From: Halobacteria archaeon
GTDB taxonomy: Bacteria; Pseudomonadota; Gammaproteobacteria; UBA9214
Assembly (NCBI GenBank): GCA_013041945.1
Contig: JABDRC010000023.1
Span: 1 to 14,073 of the forward strand
Length of the DNA: 14,073 nt
Reading direction: 5' to 3'
The notes below the pieces were generated by a model. That model saw only the letters and a list, made by a program, of their open reading frames with translations. It was not told the origin of the DNA and ran no database searches. This document shows positions 1 to 7,345 of the stretch, one piece after another (position 1 is the stretch's first letter; each line of letters opens with the position of its first letter). The position numbers and the translations under genes were made by a program.

Positions 1-117
1 CAGGAGGAGGGTGTGCAGCAACCGTTTACCCGCCAGGGCCGCAAGATCGGCCGCAACGAGCCCTGTCCCTGCGGGTCGGGCAAGAAATACAAGCAGTGTC
101 ACGGCAAGTTGAGCTGA
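1..117 (+). CDS. secA: SecA preprotein translocase ATPase, C-terminal end (partial)
   Basis: Only the last 38 codons and a TGA stop are present; the gene enters from the left edge in frame 1. The translation ends with a Cys-Pro-Cys-Gly-Ser-Gly-Lys-Lys-Tyr-Lys-Gln-Cys-His segment. This is the SEC-C zinc-binding tail of SecA: three Cys and one His bind Zn, and in studied homologues the tail contacts SecB and the ribosome. SecA is the ATP-driven motor of the Sec translocon at the inner membrane. SEC-C tails also occur on other proteins, but the preceding basic linker and the position just upstream of argJ, the usual gammaproteobacterial order, make SecA by far the best reading. No clear intrinsic terminator follows the stop. 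Confidence 0.93.
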   Translation, partial: QEEGVQQPFTRQGRKIGRNEPCPCGSGKKYKQCHGKLS

Positions 118-148
118 TTCGGCAGTATCGCTTCAACGAAAGAATCTC

Positions 149-210
149 CTCGCGGAAAGACGCCAAGGCGCAAAGAAAACAAAGATATGCCACAGAGCAC
201 TCAGAGAAAA
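149..210. repeat. Dispersed intergenic repeat-like segment (degenerate)
   Basis: This non-coding stretch contains the words CGCGGAAAGACGCCAAGGCG and CCACAGAGCACTCAGAG. Both resemble a family of short intergenic repeats that I know from many environmental bacterial genomes, with variants such as CGCAAAGACGCAAAGG and CCACAGAGnnCACAGAG. Only one copy is in the window, so repetition cannot be shown here. The assignment rests on resemblance and on its position between two genes. Confidence 0.4.
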
Positions 211-231
211 TCAAATTCCTAAAATACTCGG

Positions 232-258
232 GTCATCCCCGCGCAGGCGGGGATCCAG
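232..258. repeat. Palindromic intergenic element, copy 1
   Basis: A perfect 8-bp inverted repeat, ATCCCCGC (235-242) and GCGGGGAT (247-254), encloses a 4-nt GCAG loop. It is flanked by GTC on the left and CCAG on the right. This matches the general form of the widespread proteobacterial element GTCATTCCCGCG...CGGGAATCCAG, a REP-like dispersed hairpin. There is no T-tract after it, so it is unlikely to be a classic intrinsic terminator, though it could stabilise the 3' end of secA mRNA. Confidence 0.6.
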
Positions 259-291
259 TCTTTAAATGATGACCCCTATTAAATGTGTTGT

Positions 292-320
292 CGTCATCCC
301 TGTGAATGCGGGGGTGACGG
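292..320. repeat. Palindromic intergenic element, copy 2 (diverged)
   Basis: The left arm CGTCATCCC (292-300) and right arm GGGGTGACG (311-319) pair over 9 bp with one G-T type mismatch, around a loop near TGTGAATGCG. The arm CGTCATCCC also shares the core GTCATCCC with copy 1 at 232-239, which makes the two likely members of one element family about 60 bp apart. The element ends a few bases before the candidate argJ -10 box. Confidence 0.5.
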
Positions 321-325
321 CAATA

Positions 326-331
326 TATAAT
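326..331 (+). promoter_or_regulatory. Candidate -10 box for argJ
   Basis: A perfect TATAAT lies 35 bp before the chosen argJ ATG. No good -35 hexamer is visible at 15-19 bp spacing; the palindromic element occupies that space. A start of transcription near 338 would give a leader of about 29 nt and would place the upstream in-frame GTG at 334 outside the transcript. This is a sequence match only. Confidence 0.35.
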
Positions 332-366
332 TTGTGGACAGCACCAGTTCTTACGTGAGACCCGGC

Positions 367-1578
367 ATGGAACAAAATCCTTCGCTTGATTTGAGTCCGG
401 TAGCCGGATTCCGTCTTGGCACCGCCAGCGCCGGTCTGCAGAAGGATGGCAGGCCGGACCTCGTCGTTATGGAGCTGCCTGAGGGCAGTACCTGTGCAGC
501 GGTCTTCACGCGTAATGCATTTTGCGCCGCGCCGGTAATCGTGGCGAAAAAAAACCTGGCGGCGGTGTCGCCGTCCTACCTGATCGTCAATTCCGGCAAT
601 GCCAATGCCGGCACCGGCATGCCCGGCATGGCCGCGGCGCGTCAGTGCTGCGCGGCGCTGGCTGCAAGTACCGGCAAACTGCCGGAGGCGGTGCTGCCGT
701 TTTCCACCGGCGTGATTGGTGAACGCCTGCCGGTCAACGCGATCGTCGCGGCACTGCCACAGGCATTGGCAAACCTGACTGAAACGGGCTGGGCCGCCGC
801 CGCGACCGCTATCATGACCACCGACACGGTGCCGAAAGGCGCGACGCGGCAGGTCCGCATCGATGGCCACGAGGTGACGGTGACCGGTATTGCCAAGGGT
901 GCGGGGATGATCCGGCCGGATATGGCAACCATGCTGGCCTATATTGCAACCGATGCCGCGATCGATGCAGGCGCATTGCAGCAGTGTCTCGAGCGTGCGG
1001 TCGCGCGTTCATTCAACCGTATCAGCGTGGATGGCGATACCTCGACCAACGACGCCTGCGTGCTGGTGGCTACCGGCGGCAGTGGACTGCCGCTGCTATC
1101 GACCGGTGATGCGCCGTTCGCGGCGGTTTGCGAGACGGTGGAGGCCGTCTGTGTGGAACTGGCCCGGGCAATCGTGCGTGACGGCGAGGGGGCCACCAAA
1201 TTCGTCACTGTCGCGGTCGAACAGGGTGCGGATGCCGATGAGTGTCTGCAGGTCGCCTATACCATTGCACACTCGCCGCTGGTGAAAACCGCCCTGTTCG
1301 CCGGCGATCCGAACTGGGGCCGCATACTGGCCGCGGTCGGTCGTGCCGGCATCGCAGAACTCGATATCGATGATGTCGAGATCTGGCTCGACGAGGTATG
1401 TATCGTGCGCGACGGTGCGCGGGCAGCGGACTACACCGAGGAGGCCGGCCAGCGGGTCATGGACCGTGACGAACTGACGATCCGGGTTGTGCTGGCGCGC
1501 GGCGACGCCAGCGAGCAGGTGTGGACCTGCGACCTGTCCTATGATTATGTAAAGATCAACGCCGAGTACCGTACCTGA
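367..1578 (+). CDS. argJ: Bifunctional ornithine acetyltransferase / N-acetylglutamate synthase ArgJ
   Basis: ArgJ transfers the acetyl group from N2-acetylornithine to glutamate in the cyclic arginine pathway; bifunctional forms can also use acetyl-CoA. The 403-residue product has the family's usual length. The autocleavage site is clear: RPDMATML at residues 183-190, where the precursor is cut between Ala187 and Thr188 to give alpha and beta chains, Thr188 becoming the nucleophile. Other family segments are STGVIGE (113-119), TTDT (151-154), VDGDTSTND (221-229) and GDPNWGRI, with the C-terminal end LSYDYVKINAEYRT. An in-frame GTG at 334 would add 11 residues (MDSTSSYVRPG). I prefer ATG 367 because homologues begin near here and the only -10 box would put the GTG outside the mRNA, but the ribosome site is weak for both. 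Whether the enzyme is mono- or bifunctional cannot be told from sequence alone. It converges on yacG with a 21-bp gap. Confidence 0.95.
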   Translation: MEQNPSLDLSPVAGFRLGTASAGLQKDGRPDLVVMELPEGSTCAAVFTRNAFCAAPVIVAKKNLAAVSPSYLIVNSGNANAGTGMPGMAAARQCCAALAASTGKLPEAVLPFSTGVIGERLPVNAIVAALPQALANLTETGWAAAATAIMTTDTVPKGATRQVRIDGHEVTVTGIAKGAGMIRPDMATMLAYIATDAAIDAGALQQCLERAVARSFNRISVDGDTSTNDACVLVATGGSGLPLLSTGDAPFAAVCETVEAVCVELARAIVRDGEGATKFVTVAVEQGADADECLQVAYTIAHSPLVKTALFAGDPNWGRILAAVGRAGIAELDIDDVEIWLDEVCIVRDGARAADYTEEAGQRVMDRDELTIRVVLARGDASEQVWTCDLSYDYVKINAEYRT

Positions 1579-1599
1579 CACGCGGCTGCCGGCGGGTCG

Positions 1600-1794
1600 T
1601 CAGGGCGTGTCCGGTTTTTCCGGCAGTCCCTGCTCTGCAGGTATCCGGTTCGATTCGTCGAACCATTTACCGAGGTCGACCAGGCGGCAACGCTCGGAAC
1701 AGAATGGACGCCAGCGCTGTTTCGCCGTCCACACCACTGTGGCCGAACAGGTGGGACACGTAACAGACTTCACTGGCGGGGGAGTCATTTTCAT
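1600..1794 (-). CDS. yacG: DNA gyrase inhibitor / zinc-binding protein YacG
   Basis: This is a 64-residue protein of the YacG family. In E. coli YacG binds GyrB and blocks DNA binding by gyrase. A four-cysteine zinc site is visible: Cys13-Pro-Thr-Cys16 and Cys32-Ser-Glu-Arg-Cys36. It is followed by the family segment RLVDLGKWFDESNRIP (37-52). The acidic, proline-rich tail is typical. The first ATG (1794) is followed two codons later by a second ATG, and either could be used. It is the last gene of the pilB-to-yacG block and is separated from zapD by a 184-bp gap, so it may have its own promoter. The sequence GATAATAAT on the - strand near 1850 is A/T-rich but lacks a convincing -35 partner. 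Confidence 0.94.
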   Translation of the reverse strand: MKMTPPPVKSVTCPTCSATVVWTAKQRWRPFCSERCRLVDLGKWFDESNRIPAEQGLPEKPDTP

Positions 1795-1885
1795 AGCGGT
1801 ATGACCTGGTGTTTATGCTAACCGGTCCGCTCTTCAGCAACCGAAAATTATTATCTGATTTACGTGCAGCAAAGATTCCAGCTGC

Positions 1886-1946
1886 GGAACCACACGGAAT
1901 GATGCGGAAGTATGCGTTAACTTTCCGTGTATTTCAGTGTGGTTCC
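1886..1946. repeat. Inverted repeat in the yacG-zapD gap
   Basis: GGAACCACAC (1886-1895) and GTGTGGTTCC (1937-1946) are a perfect 10-bp inverted pair. A second pair, ACGGAA (1894-1899) and TTCCGT (1923-1928), is nested just inside. The right half, with words TTCCGTG, TTTCAGTG and GGTTCCGTGG, resembles a dispersed intergenic repeat seen in many proteobacterial genomes. There is no T-tract, so it is a poor fit for an intrinsic terminator. In the RNA it could form a long-looped hairpin between zapD and yacG. Confidence 0.5.
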
Positions 1947-1978
1947 GTGGCTGCTTGTCGTGTGTGTTGATTGCAAAC

Positions 1979-2782
1979 CTAGATAACACAGCAGGCCAGG
2001 TCGAACTCGACGTCCCGGTCGGTCTGTCGGGCGCGGTCATCCGCGGCGGAAAATTCCATGAAGCGCGCCGTGAAGCGGTGGCGCCCGCCACTGAGTTCCG
2101 CAAAGCATTGCATCCTGGACGGGAGTTCGATGCGCACCAGCTGGCAGGGCAGGGTCGGGTCCAGCGTTTGCTGGTAGACGCCCGCTTCCGCAATCGCCGG
2201 CTGCAGTGGTGTACTGTCCCGGATCAGGGACAGGATCAGCTGGATGGCCTGGCCGATGGCATCGAAGTTGCCAAGCCAGCCGGCAAGGTCCTGCGTGCGG
2301 GTGCGCGGTGATTGTTGCAGCCAGTAGTGTAAGGCAGGCAGGTCGAAATCGCAGGTGCCGCCCGGGATCGCGCTGCGCTGGCGGATGCTGATGAGGAATT
2401 CGCTTGTTTTCAGTTTGCCGGCAATCTGCCCGTCGATATCGTGCATGCCGTCGATGCGTTCATTGAGACTGTCGAGTAACGATTCTAGCTGGGCCGAGTC
2501 GACGCCGGGATTCTCACTGAGTCGTTTCAGGTTGCTCGTCTGGCGTTCGAGTTCCTTGAGTACTTCCGACTTGAGGTTGGTGTTACCGAAAATGTCGACG
2601 ATCTCGAGGATGCTGTTGAGCGTGGCCCGGCTGTCCCAGACCGATCTGCCCTTGAGGTGATGACCGGCCTGGCGAAACAGGTATTCGAGGCGCATCAAAG
2701 TGCGGGCGCGTTCGTTCAGCGGGTACTCGTAGAGTACTTTATGCTGGTCGGGGCGTGCCTGGTGTAATGGTGTTGTGCTCAC
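1979..2782 (-). CDS. zapD: Cell division protein ZapD
   Basis: ZapD (formerly YacF) binds the C-terminal tail of FtsZ and bundles protofilaments at the Z-ring. The 267-residue product matches the family from VLYEYPLNERARTLMRLEYL (16-35) onward; E. coli ZapD starts similarly with [20 protein letters not shown]. The helical middle and the C-terminal beta-rich part (QLVRIELP, FELSGG-like and FEFDLACC-like segments) are present, and it is about 20 residues longer than E. coli ZapD. I chose GTG at 2782, 55 bp after the coaE stop. The frame stays open for 79 more codons upstream, but that stretch overlaps coaE and carries no ZapD similarity. The N-terminal 13 or so residues are not conserved. It sits between coaE and yacG, its usual neighbours. 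Confidence 0.9.
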   Translation of the reverse strand: MSTTPLHQARPDQHKVLYEYPLNERARTLMRLEYLFRQAGHHLKGRSVWDSRATLNSILEIVDIFGNTNLKSEVLKELERQTSNLKRLSENPGVDSAQLESLLDSLNERIDGMHDIDGQIAGKLKTSEFLISIRQRSAIPGGTCDFDLPALHYWLQQSPRTRTQDLAGWLGNFDAIGQAIQLILSLIRDSTPLQPAIAEAGVYQQTLDPTLPCQLVRIELPSRMQCFAELSGGRHRFTARFMEFSAADDRARQTDRDVEFDLACCVI

Positions 2783-2837
2783 GTCATCGGTATTGTCTCT
2801 CACGCGGGACGACTGCGCAAATGACACGCCTGCAGGC

Positions 2838-3479
2838 TTACGCCTGCGCAATTTCCAGGTAGCGCGCATGCAGCGCGTTGACCTGGTTTCTGAGATTGTC
2901 CAGGTCACCGTCGTTGCTGATAGTGTCGTCAGCTGCAGACAGTCTCGTGGCCCGGTCGACCTGCGATAACATGATGTCAGCGATCGCCGTGTCCGGCAGC
3001 TTGTCCCGTTTGGCAACACGGCGGCGTTGCAGTGTCTCCGCGATGTCGACCACCAGGGTGCGGTCCACCATGTCCGTTTGGCCGGCCTCCAGCAACAACG
3101 GGATCACCGCGACACAGTAGGGGCCGGGCGCCGCCTGCAGCAGCGCCTCCATGCGCGCCCGGATCCGCGGGTGAAGAATCGACTCAAGCTTCTGTTTATC
3201 TTCGGTATTCGAGTAGATCCGCTGACGCAGGAAGGCGCGGTCCAGGGTGCCGTCAGTGGCCACGCTGCGGCTGCCGAAGGCCGCCACGATGTCGGCAAAC
3301 GCCGGCTGGTCGGGGCTCACCAGTTCATGGGCAAGGCGGTCAGCATCGACGACCGTGATACCGAGCTCGGCAAAGAAGCCGGCGACGGTAGACTTGCCGC
3401 TGCCGATGCCGCCGGTCAGGCCGATAATCAGTGGCCGGCATCGAGCGTCGCCGGTTGGCTGGGTCTTGAGTTGGATCAC
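2838..3479 (-). CDS. coaE: Dephospho-CoA kinase CoaE
   Basis: CoaE phosphorylates the 3'-hydroxyl of dephospho-CoA using ATP, the last step of coenzyme A synthesis in the cytoplasm. The P-loop is at residues 20-31 (GLTGGIGSGKST), followed by the DADRLAHELV segment that binds the substrate side, HPRIRARM in the CoA domain and the lid-region RRRVAKRD. Length is 213 residues, slightly above the common ~200. The start is a GTG at 3479, 7 nt after the pilD stop, with no good Shine-Dalgarno sequence. It gives about 16 residues before the first beta strand, more than in E. coli (MRYIVALTGG), so the true start may be a few codons downstream. Its placement next to pilD is standard in gammaproteobacteria and suggests co-transcription. 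Confidence 0.94.
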   Translation of the reverse strand: MIQLKTQPTGDARCRPLIIGLTGGIGSGKSTVAGFFAELGITVVDADRLAHELVSPDQPAFADIVAAFGSRSVATDGTLDRAFLRQRIYSNTEDKQKLESILHPRIRARMEALLQAAPGPYCVAVIPLLLEAGQTDMVDRTLVVDIAETLQRRRVAKRDKLPDTAIADIMLSQVDRATRLSAADDTISNDGDLDNLRNQVNALHARYLEIAQA

Positions 3480-3486
3480 GCGCGTT

Positions 3487-4350
3487 TCAGCGTAAATAAA
3501 ACGCGATGATGTCGTTTCCCCATAACAGAGTCAACCAGCCGGCTGCGGCCAGGAACGGGCCGAATGGCATCGGCTGATTGTGGTCGCGACCCCGGAACAG
3601 GATCAGGCCAATGCCGAGTACGGCACCGACCAGGGAAGAGAACAGTACCACCACGGGCAGGGCCTGCCAGCCCACCCACGCGCCGATCGCGCCGAGCAGC
3701 TTGAAATCGCCATAACCCATGCCCTCCTTGCCGGTCACGAGCCTGAACAGGTGATAGATCATCCACAGCGACAGGTAGCCTGCCGCGGCACCGATAATGC
3801 TCGTGGTGCTGTCGACGAAGACCTCCGGCAGGCTGAGCAGCAGACCGCCCCACAGCAGCGGCAGGGTGATCGAGTCCGGCAGCAGCTGGTGGTCGAAGTC
3901 GATCATGAACAGGGGTACGAGTGCCCAGGTGAACGCAAGCGCGGCGAGTGTCTGCACGCTGAAACCGAAGCGTACGGCCACGATGACGGACAGCACGGCG
4001 GTGACCAGTTCCACCAGGGGATAGCGCACCGGGATCCGCTTGCTGCAGCCTGCACAGCGGCCGCGCAGTATCAGGAAGCTGAGGAGCGGAATATTTTCAG
4101 CGGCAGTGATGCGGTGACCGCACTGCGGGCAGGCCGATGCGGGCGTGACCAGGTTGTAGGCCGGTTCACTGACGTCAGCAGGTTTGTCCTCACCCTGCTG
4201 TTCACGCAGTTCGTGCAGCCAGGTCCGCTCCATGATGACCGGCAGGCGGTGAATAACCACATTCAGGAAGCTGCCGACGACCAGTCCGAGTATGCCGGTC
4301 GCGAACAGGAACAACGGCATGGAGTGTTCCAGCAGCTGGATTAATTCCAT
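3487..4350 (-). CDS. pilD: Type IV prepilin peptidase / N-methyltransferase PilD
   Basis: PilD is an inner-membrane aspartic protease that removes the leader of type IV prepilins and pseudopilins and then N-methylates the new first residue. The 287-residue protein shows the full form of the family: the N-terminal segment GLVVGSFLNVVIHRLP (22-37), a cytoplasmic zinc site Cys74-x2-Cys77...Cys99-x2-Cys102, and then multiple hydrophobic segments. The two catalytic-aspartate motifs are IDFDHQLLPD (150-159) and GYGDFKLLGA (212-221). The tail carries PFGPFLA. Start ATG 4350 is preceded by GAAGG at good spacing; the frame stays open 39 codons further up, but that overlaps the end of pilC and has no family similarity. 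It lies 49 bp after pilC and 7 bp before coaE. Confidence 0.95.
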   Translation of the reverse strand: MELIQLLEHSMPLFLFATGILGLVVGSFLNVVIHRLPVIMERTWLHELREQQGEDKPADVSEPAYNLVTPASACPQCGHRITAAENIPLLSFLILRGRCAGCSKRIPVRYPLVELVTAVLSVIVAVRFGFSVQTLAALAFTWALVPLFMIDFDHQLLPDSITLPLLWGGLLLSLPEVFVDSTTSIIGAAAGYLSLWMIYHLFRLVTGKEGMGYGDFKLLGAIGAWVGWQALPVVVLFSSLVGAVLGIGLILFRGRDHNQPMPFGPFLAAAGWLTLLWGNDIIAFYLR

Positions 4351-4382
4351 GTGCCTTCGGGGACCGGCTTGTGAGACGGGTA

Positions 4383-4409
4383 GCGGAGAGTCTCCGCGAT
4401 CAGATCGCG
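4383..4409. repeat. Two overlapping short hairpins at the pilC-pilD junction
   Basis: GCGGAG (4383-4388) pairs with CTCCGC (4392-4397) around AGT. CGCGAT (4395-4400, wait-free overlap with the first arm) pairs with ATCGCG (4404-4409) around CAG. The two stems share bases 4395-4397, so only one can form at a time. They straddle the pilC stop codon (TGA, 4400-4402) and lie just upstream of pilD. There is no T-run on either strand, so termination is unlikely; mRNA processing or translational control is possible but unproven. Confidence 0.35.
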
Positions 4410-5623
4410 GCACCCATCTTGAAGATCGGCAGGTACATGGCGACGACCAGGCCGCCGATGAGGACACCCAGTATCGACATGATCAGCGGTTCCAGCAGGC
4501 TGCTGAGTGCATCGACGGCATCGTCCACTTCGGCCTCGTAGAAGTCGGCAACCTTGCTGAGCATGGCATCGAGTGCGCCGGATTCCTCGCCGATTGCAAC
4601 CATCTGCTCCACCATGTTCGGGAACAAACCGGTCTGGCCCATGGCGAACTGCAGCTGCTGACCGGTGGCGACGCTGTCGCGGATCATCAGGGTGGCATCC
4701 GAAAACACCACGTTGCCGGTTGCACCGGCAACCGATTCGAGTGCCTCGACCAGCGGGACACCGGCAGAGAACATGGTTGACAGGGTGCGGGCATAACGGG
4801 CCACGGCGGCCTTGTGCATGATCGGGCCGACGATAGGCAGCTTGAGCACGAGGCGATCGAGAAAGCGGTTAAAAGCCATCGAGCGTTTTTTCGCTTGCGA
4901 GAAGCCGACGGAGGCGGCGATCACCACACCGAGTACCAGCCACCACTGCGCCTGCATGAATTCCGACATGTTGACGACGAAGCGGGTAAACGCCGGCAGG
5001 TCGGCGCCGAAGTTGTTGAACAGGTCCTCGAACTGCGGCACCACGAATATCAGCAGGATCGCCGTTACGATAATGGCAACGACAATGACCGCGGTCGGGT
5101 AGAACATGGCCTTCTTGATCTTGGCCTTGAGCGCCTCGGTCTTTTCCTTGTAGGTAGCGATGTTGTCGAGGAGTGTCTCCAGAACACCGGCCTGCTCGCC
5201 GGCATTGACCAGGCTGACCACCAGGGAATCGAAGTGCAGCGGGTGTTTTCCCAGCGCATCGGACAGGGCGGTACCGGATTCGACATCCGCCTTGATGTTC
5301 AGCAGCAGTTCGCGCATGCCGGCGTGGTCGTGACCGCGGCCGATAATCTCGAACGATTGCACCAGCGGCACACCGGCAGCCATCATGGTGGCCAGCTGGC
5401 GGAAAAACACGGCGACATCCTTGGCCATGATCTTTTTCTTTTCGGCTGACTTGAGCAGCGTACTTTTTTTGCGTATCGACAGCGGCTTGATGCCCTGCTT
5501 GCGCAAATCCGCCTTGATCAGTGACGGGTTCGTGCCGCGTGTCTGACCCTTGACCTTGACACCGCGCTTGTCGGTGCCGGTCCAGATAAACAGATCGGGT
5601 TGCTTGAGTGCTTTTTCCGCCAT
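4400..5623 (-). CDS. pilC: Type IV pilus inner-membrane platform protein PilC
   Basis: PilC (GspF family) is the inner-membrane platform of the type IV pilus machine; its cytoplasmic domains contact the PilB and PilT ATPases. The 407-residue product has two T2SSF repeats, roughly 70-195 and 273-395. Each carries the paired motifs AGVPL (83-87 and 287-291) and an AGEQAG/IGEESG turn (141-146 and 344-349). Hydrophobic membrane segments lie near 177-195, 227-242 and 381-400. The N-terminus (F-x-W-x-G-x-D-x-x-G, about 12-21) is typical of PilC rather than GspF. ATG 5623 is 3 bp after the pilB stop, and the ribosome site AAAGGA lies inside the last codons of pilB, which points to tight translational coupling. 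Confidence 0.95.
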   Translation of the reverse strand: MAEKALKQPDLFIWTGTDKRGVKVKGQTRGTNPSLIKADLRKQGIKPLSIRKKSTLLKSAEKKKIMAKDVAVFFRQLATMMAAGVPLVQSFEIIGRGHDHAGMRELLLNIKADVESGTALSDALGKHPLHFDSLVVSLVNAGEQAGVLETLLDNIATYKEKTEALKAKIKKAMFYPTAVIVVAIIVTAILLIFVVPQFEDLFNNFGADLPAFTRFVVNMSEFMQAQWWLVLGVVIAASVGFSQAKKRSMAFNRFLDRLVLKLPIVGPIMHKAAVARYARTLSTMFSAGVPLVEALESVAGATGNVVFSDATLMIRDSVATGQQLQFAMGQTGLFPNMVEQMVAIGEESGALDAMLSKVADFYEAEVDDAVDALSSLLEPLIMSILGVLIGGLVVAMYLPIFKMGAAI

Positions 5624-5626
5624 GAT

Positions 5627-7345
5627 TTAGTCCTTTGTTACGCGGTCGACCTCTTCCAGGCTGGTAATGCCCGAAGACACCTTCCTTAAACCGGATTCCC
5701 GTAAATCGGCGACACCCTCTTTCTTCGCCCGGTTTTCGAGCTCCAGCGAGTTGCCGCCTTCCATAATGATACGTCCCATTTCTTCCGAGACGGGCATGAC
5801 CTGGTAAATGCCGACACGTCCCTTGTAGCCGCCGGTGCAGGTATCGCAGCCGACCGGTCCGTATATGGTCAGGCCATTCTTGATCTGTTCTTCCGTGAAG
5901 CCCGCATTCAGTTTGACTTCATTCGGCATCTCGACTTCTTTCTTGCAGTTATTGCAGAGACGGCGTGCGAGACGCTGCGCCATGATGAGATGTACCGCGG
6001 AGGCGATGTTGTACGGCGGCACACCCATGTTGGCGAGACGCGTCAGTGTCTGGGGTGCATCGTTGGTATGCAGTGTTGACAGCACCAGGTGACCGGTCTG
6101 CGCGGCCTTGACCGCGATTTCCGCGGTCTCGAGGTCACGGATCTCACCCACCATGATGATGTCCGGGTCCTGACGGAGGAAGGCGCGCAGGGCGACACCG
6201 AAATCCAGTCCCGCCTTGGGATTCACATTGACCTGGTTGATGCCGTGAACGTTGATTTCCACCGGGTCTTCACAGGTCGAAATATTGCGATCCGGCGAAT
6301 TCAGCATATTGAGACCGGTGTACAGCGACACGGTCTTGCCGCTACCGGTCGGGCCCGTCACAAGCACCATGCCGTAGGGTTTGTTGATCGCCTCGGTAAA
6401 GGTTTTCTGCTGTTCGGGTTCGAAGCCGAGGGCGTCGATACCGATCTGCGCTGCACTGGCGTCGAGGATACGCAGTACCACCTTTTCCCCGTACAGGGTC
6501 GGCAGCGTGTTGACGCGAAAGTCGATCGAGCGGTTGCGCGACAGGTTCATCTTGATGCGGCCGTCCTGCGGGACGCGACGCTCGGCGATGTTCATGCGGC
6601 TCATGACCTTCAGTCGGGCGATGATGCGCATGGCCAGCGAGCGGGGCGGCGAGGTAATTTCGTGCAGTACGCCGTCGTTACGGAAACGCACGCGGAATTC
6701 CTTCTCGTACGGTTCAAGGTGGATATCCGACGCGCCGGTGTTGATGGCATCCAGCAGGACCTTGTTTACAAAACGGACAACCGGCGTGTCGTCGATGTCG
6801 GAACCGTCGGCATCGTTGTCCTTGCCCTCGTCATCACCGGATACGACATCGAGGTTATCGAGGTCGGCGTCCATGAGGTCCGCCATGGTGTTGTCGAGAG
6901 CCTCGAGCGCGTTCTCGATTGCCTTGCGCAGCTGAGCTTCCTCGACCAGCACGGCCTCGGTATTGACGCCGGTATGGAACTTGAACTCGTCGATTGCACC
7001 CAGGTTGGTCGGGTCGGAGACGGCGACGTACAGCCGGTTGGCGCGCGTGAACAGCGGCAGTGCATTGTGCTGCTGGATCAGCTTGTCGCTGACCATCTTG
7101 ATGGGCGCGACTTCCAGGTCCATGGACTCGAGGTCGAACAGCGGCACACCGAATTCATGTGCGCCGGAGCGGGCGATCTCGTTGCTGCCGAGAATCTTGT
7201 TTTCAACCAGGTGGCTGACGAAATGGGTGCGTTTCTTGAGGGCCGCCTCGTGGGCCGCGGTGGCCTCATCCTCCGACAGCAGGCCATCCATGACGAGCCG
7301 GCGGGCGAGGCCGCTGAGATTGACTGTCGGGTTTGTGGTGGCCAT
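5627..7345 (-). CDS. pilB: Type IV pilus assembly ATPase PilB
   Basis: PilB is the hexameric cytoplasmic ATPase that powers pilus extension. The 572-residue length fits the family. An N-terminal MshEN/GspE_N-type domain (about 1-150) begins with LARRLVMDGLLSEDEA; in related ATPases this domain can bind cyclic di-GMP, but binding here is not shown. An unusually acidic linker follows (about 159-186). Then come GASDIHLEPYE (204-214), Walker A GPTGSGKT (331-338), the Asp-box region around CEDPVE (358-363), Walker B with IIMVGEIRD (396-404) and the His-box region GHLVLSTLHTNDA (418-430). A four-cysteine zinc site is at Cys464, 467, 500 and 503. The zinc site and the pilC-pilD neighbours separate it from PilT retraction ATPases and GspE. 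The ribosome site is weak (AGAGA about 11 nt upstream). A promoter is predicted at 7443-7470. Confidence 0.96.
   Translation of the reverse strand: MATTNPTVNLSGLARRLVMDGLLSEDEATAAHEAALKKRTHFVSHLVENKILGSNEIARSGAHEFGVPLFDLESMDLEVAPIKMVSDKLIQQHNALPLFTRANRLYVAVSDPTNLGAIDEFKFHTGVNTEAVLVEEAQLRKAIENALEALDNTMADLMDADLDNLDVVSGDDEGKDNDADGSDIDDTPVVRFVNKVLLDAINTGASDIHLEPYEKEFRVRFRNDGVLHEITSPPRSLAMRIIARLKVMSRMNIAERRVPQDGRIKMNLSRNRSIDFRVNTLPTLYGEKVVLRILDASAAQIGIDALGFEPEQQKTFTEAINKPYGMVLVTGPTGSGKTVSLYTGLNMLNSPDRNISTCEDPVEINVHGINQVNVNPKAGLDFGVALRAFLRQDPDIIMVGEIRDLETAEIAVKAAQTGHLVLSTLHTNDAPQTLTRLANMGVPPYNIASAVHLIMAQRLARRLCNNCKKEVEMPNEVKLNAGFTEEQIKNGLTIYGPVGCDTCTGGYKGRVGIYQVMPVSEEMGRIIMEGGNSLELENRAKKEGVADLRESGLRKVSSGITSLEEVDRVTKD

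Noticed and set aside
262..870. A 202-codon - strand frame over the argJ 5' half
   Set aside because: It is the mirror of ArgJ coding sequence running into the repeat-rich gap, with Arg/Gly/His-rich composition.
1579..1599. A bidirectional terminator between the convergent argJ and yacG genes
   Set aside because: The 21-bp gap has only a weak 5-bp pairing and no T-run on either side.
2783..3019. N-terminal extension of zapD by 79 codons
   Set aside because: The stretch overlaps coaE in another frame and has no ZapD similarity. GTG 2782 sits just ahead of the conserved region.
3580..4344. A 254-codon + strand frame antisense to pilD
   Set aside because: Same reason: it mirrors PilD codons, is rich in Gln, Glu, Asp and His, and shows no domain.
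4814..5449. A 211-codon + strand frame antisense to pilC
   Set aside because: It overlaps the well-supported PilC throughout and lacks its own start signals or recognisable motifs.
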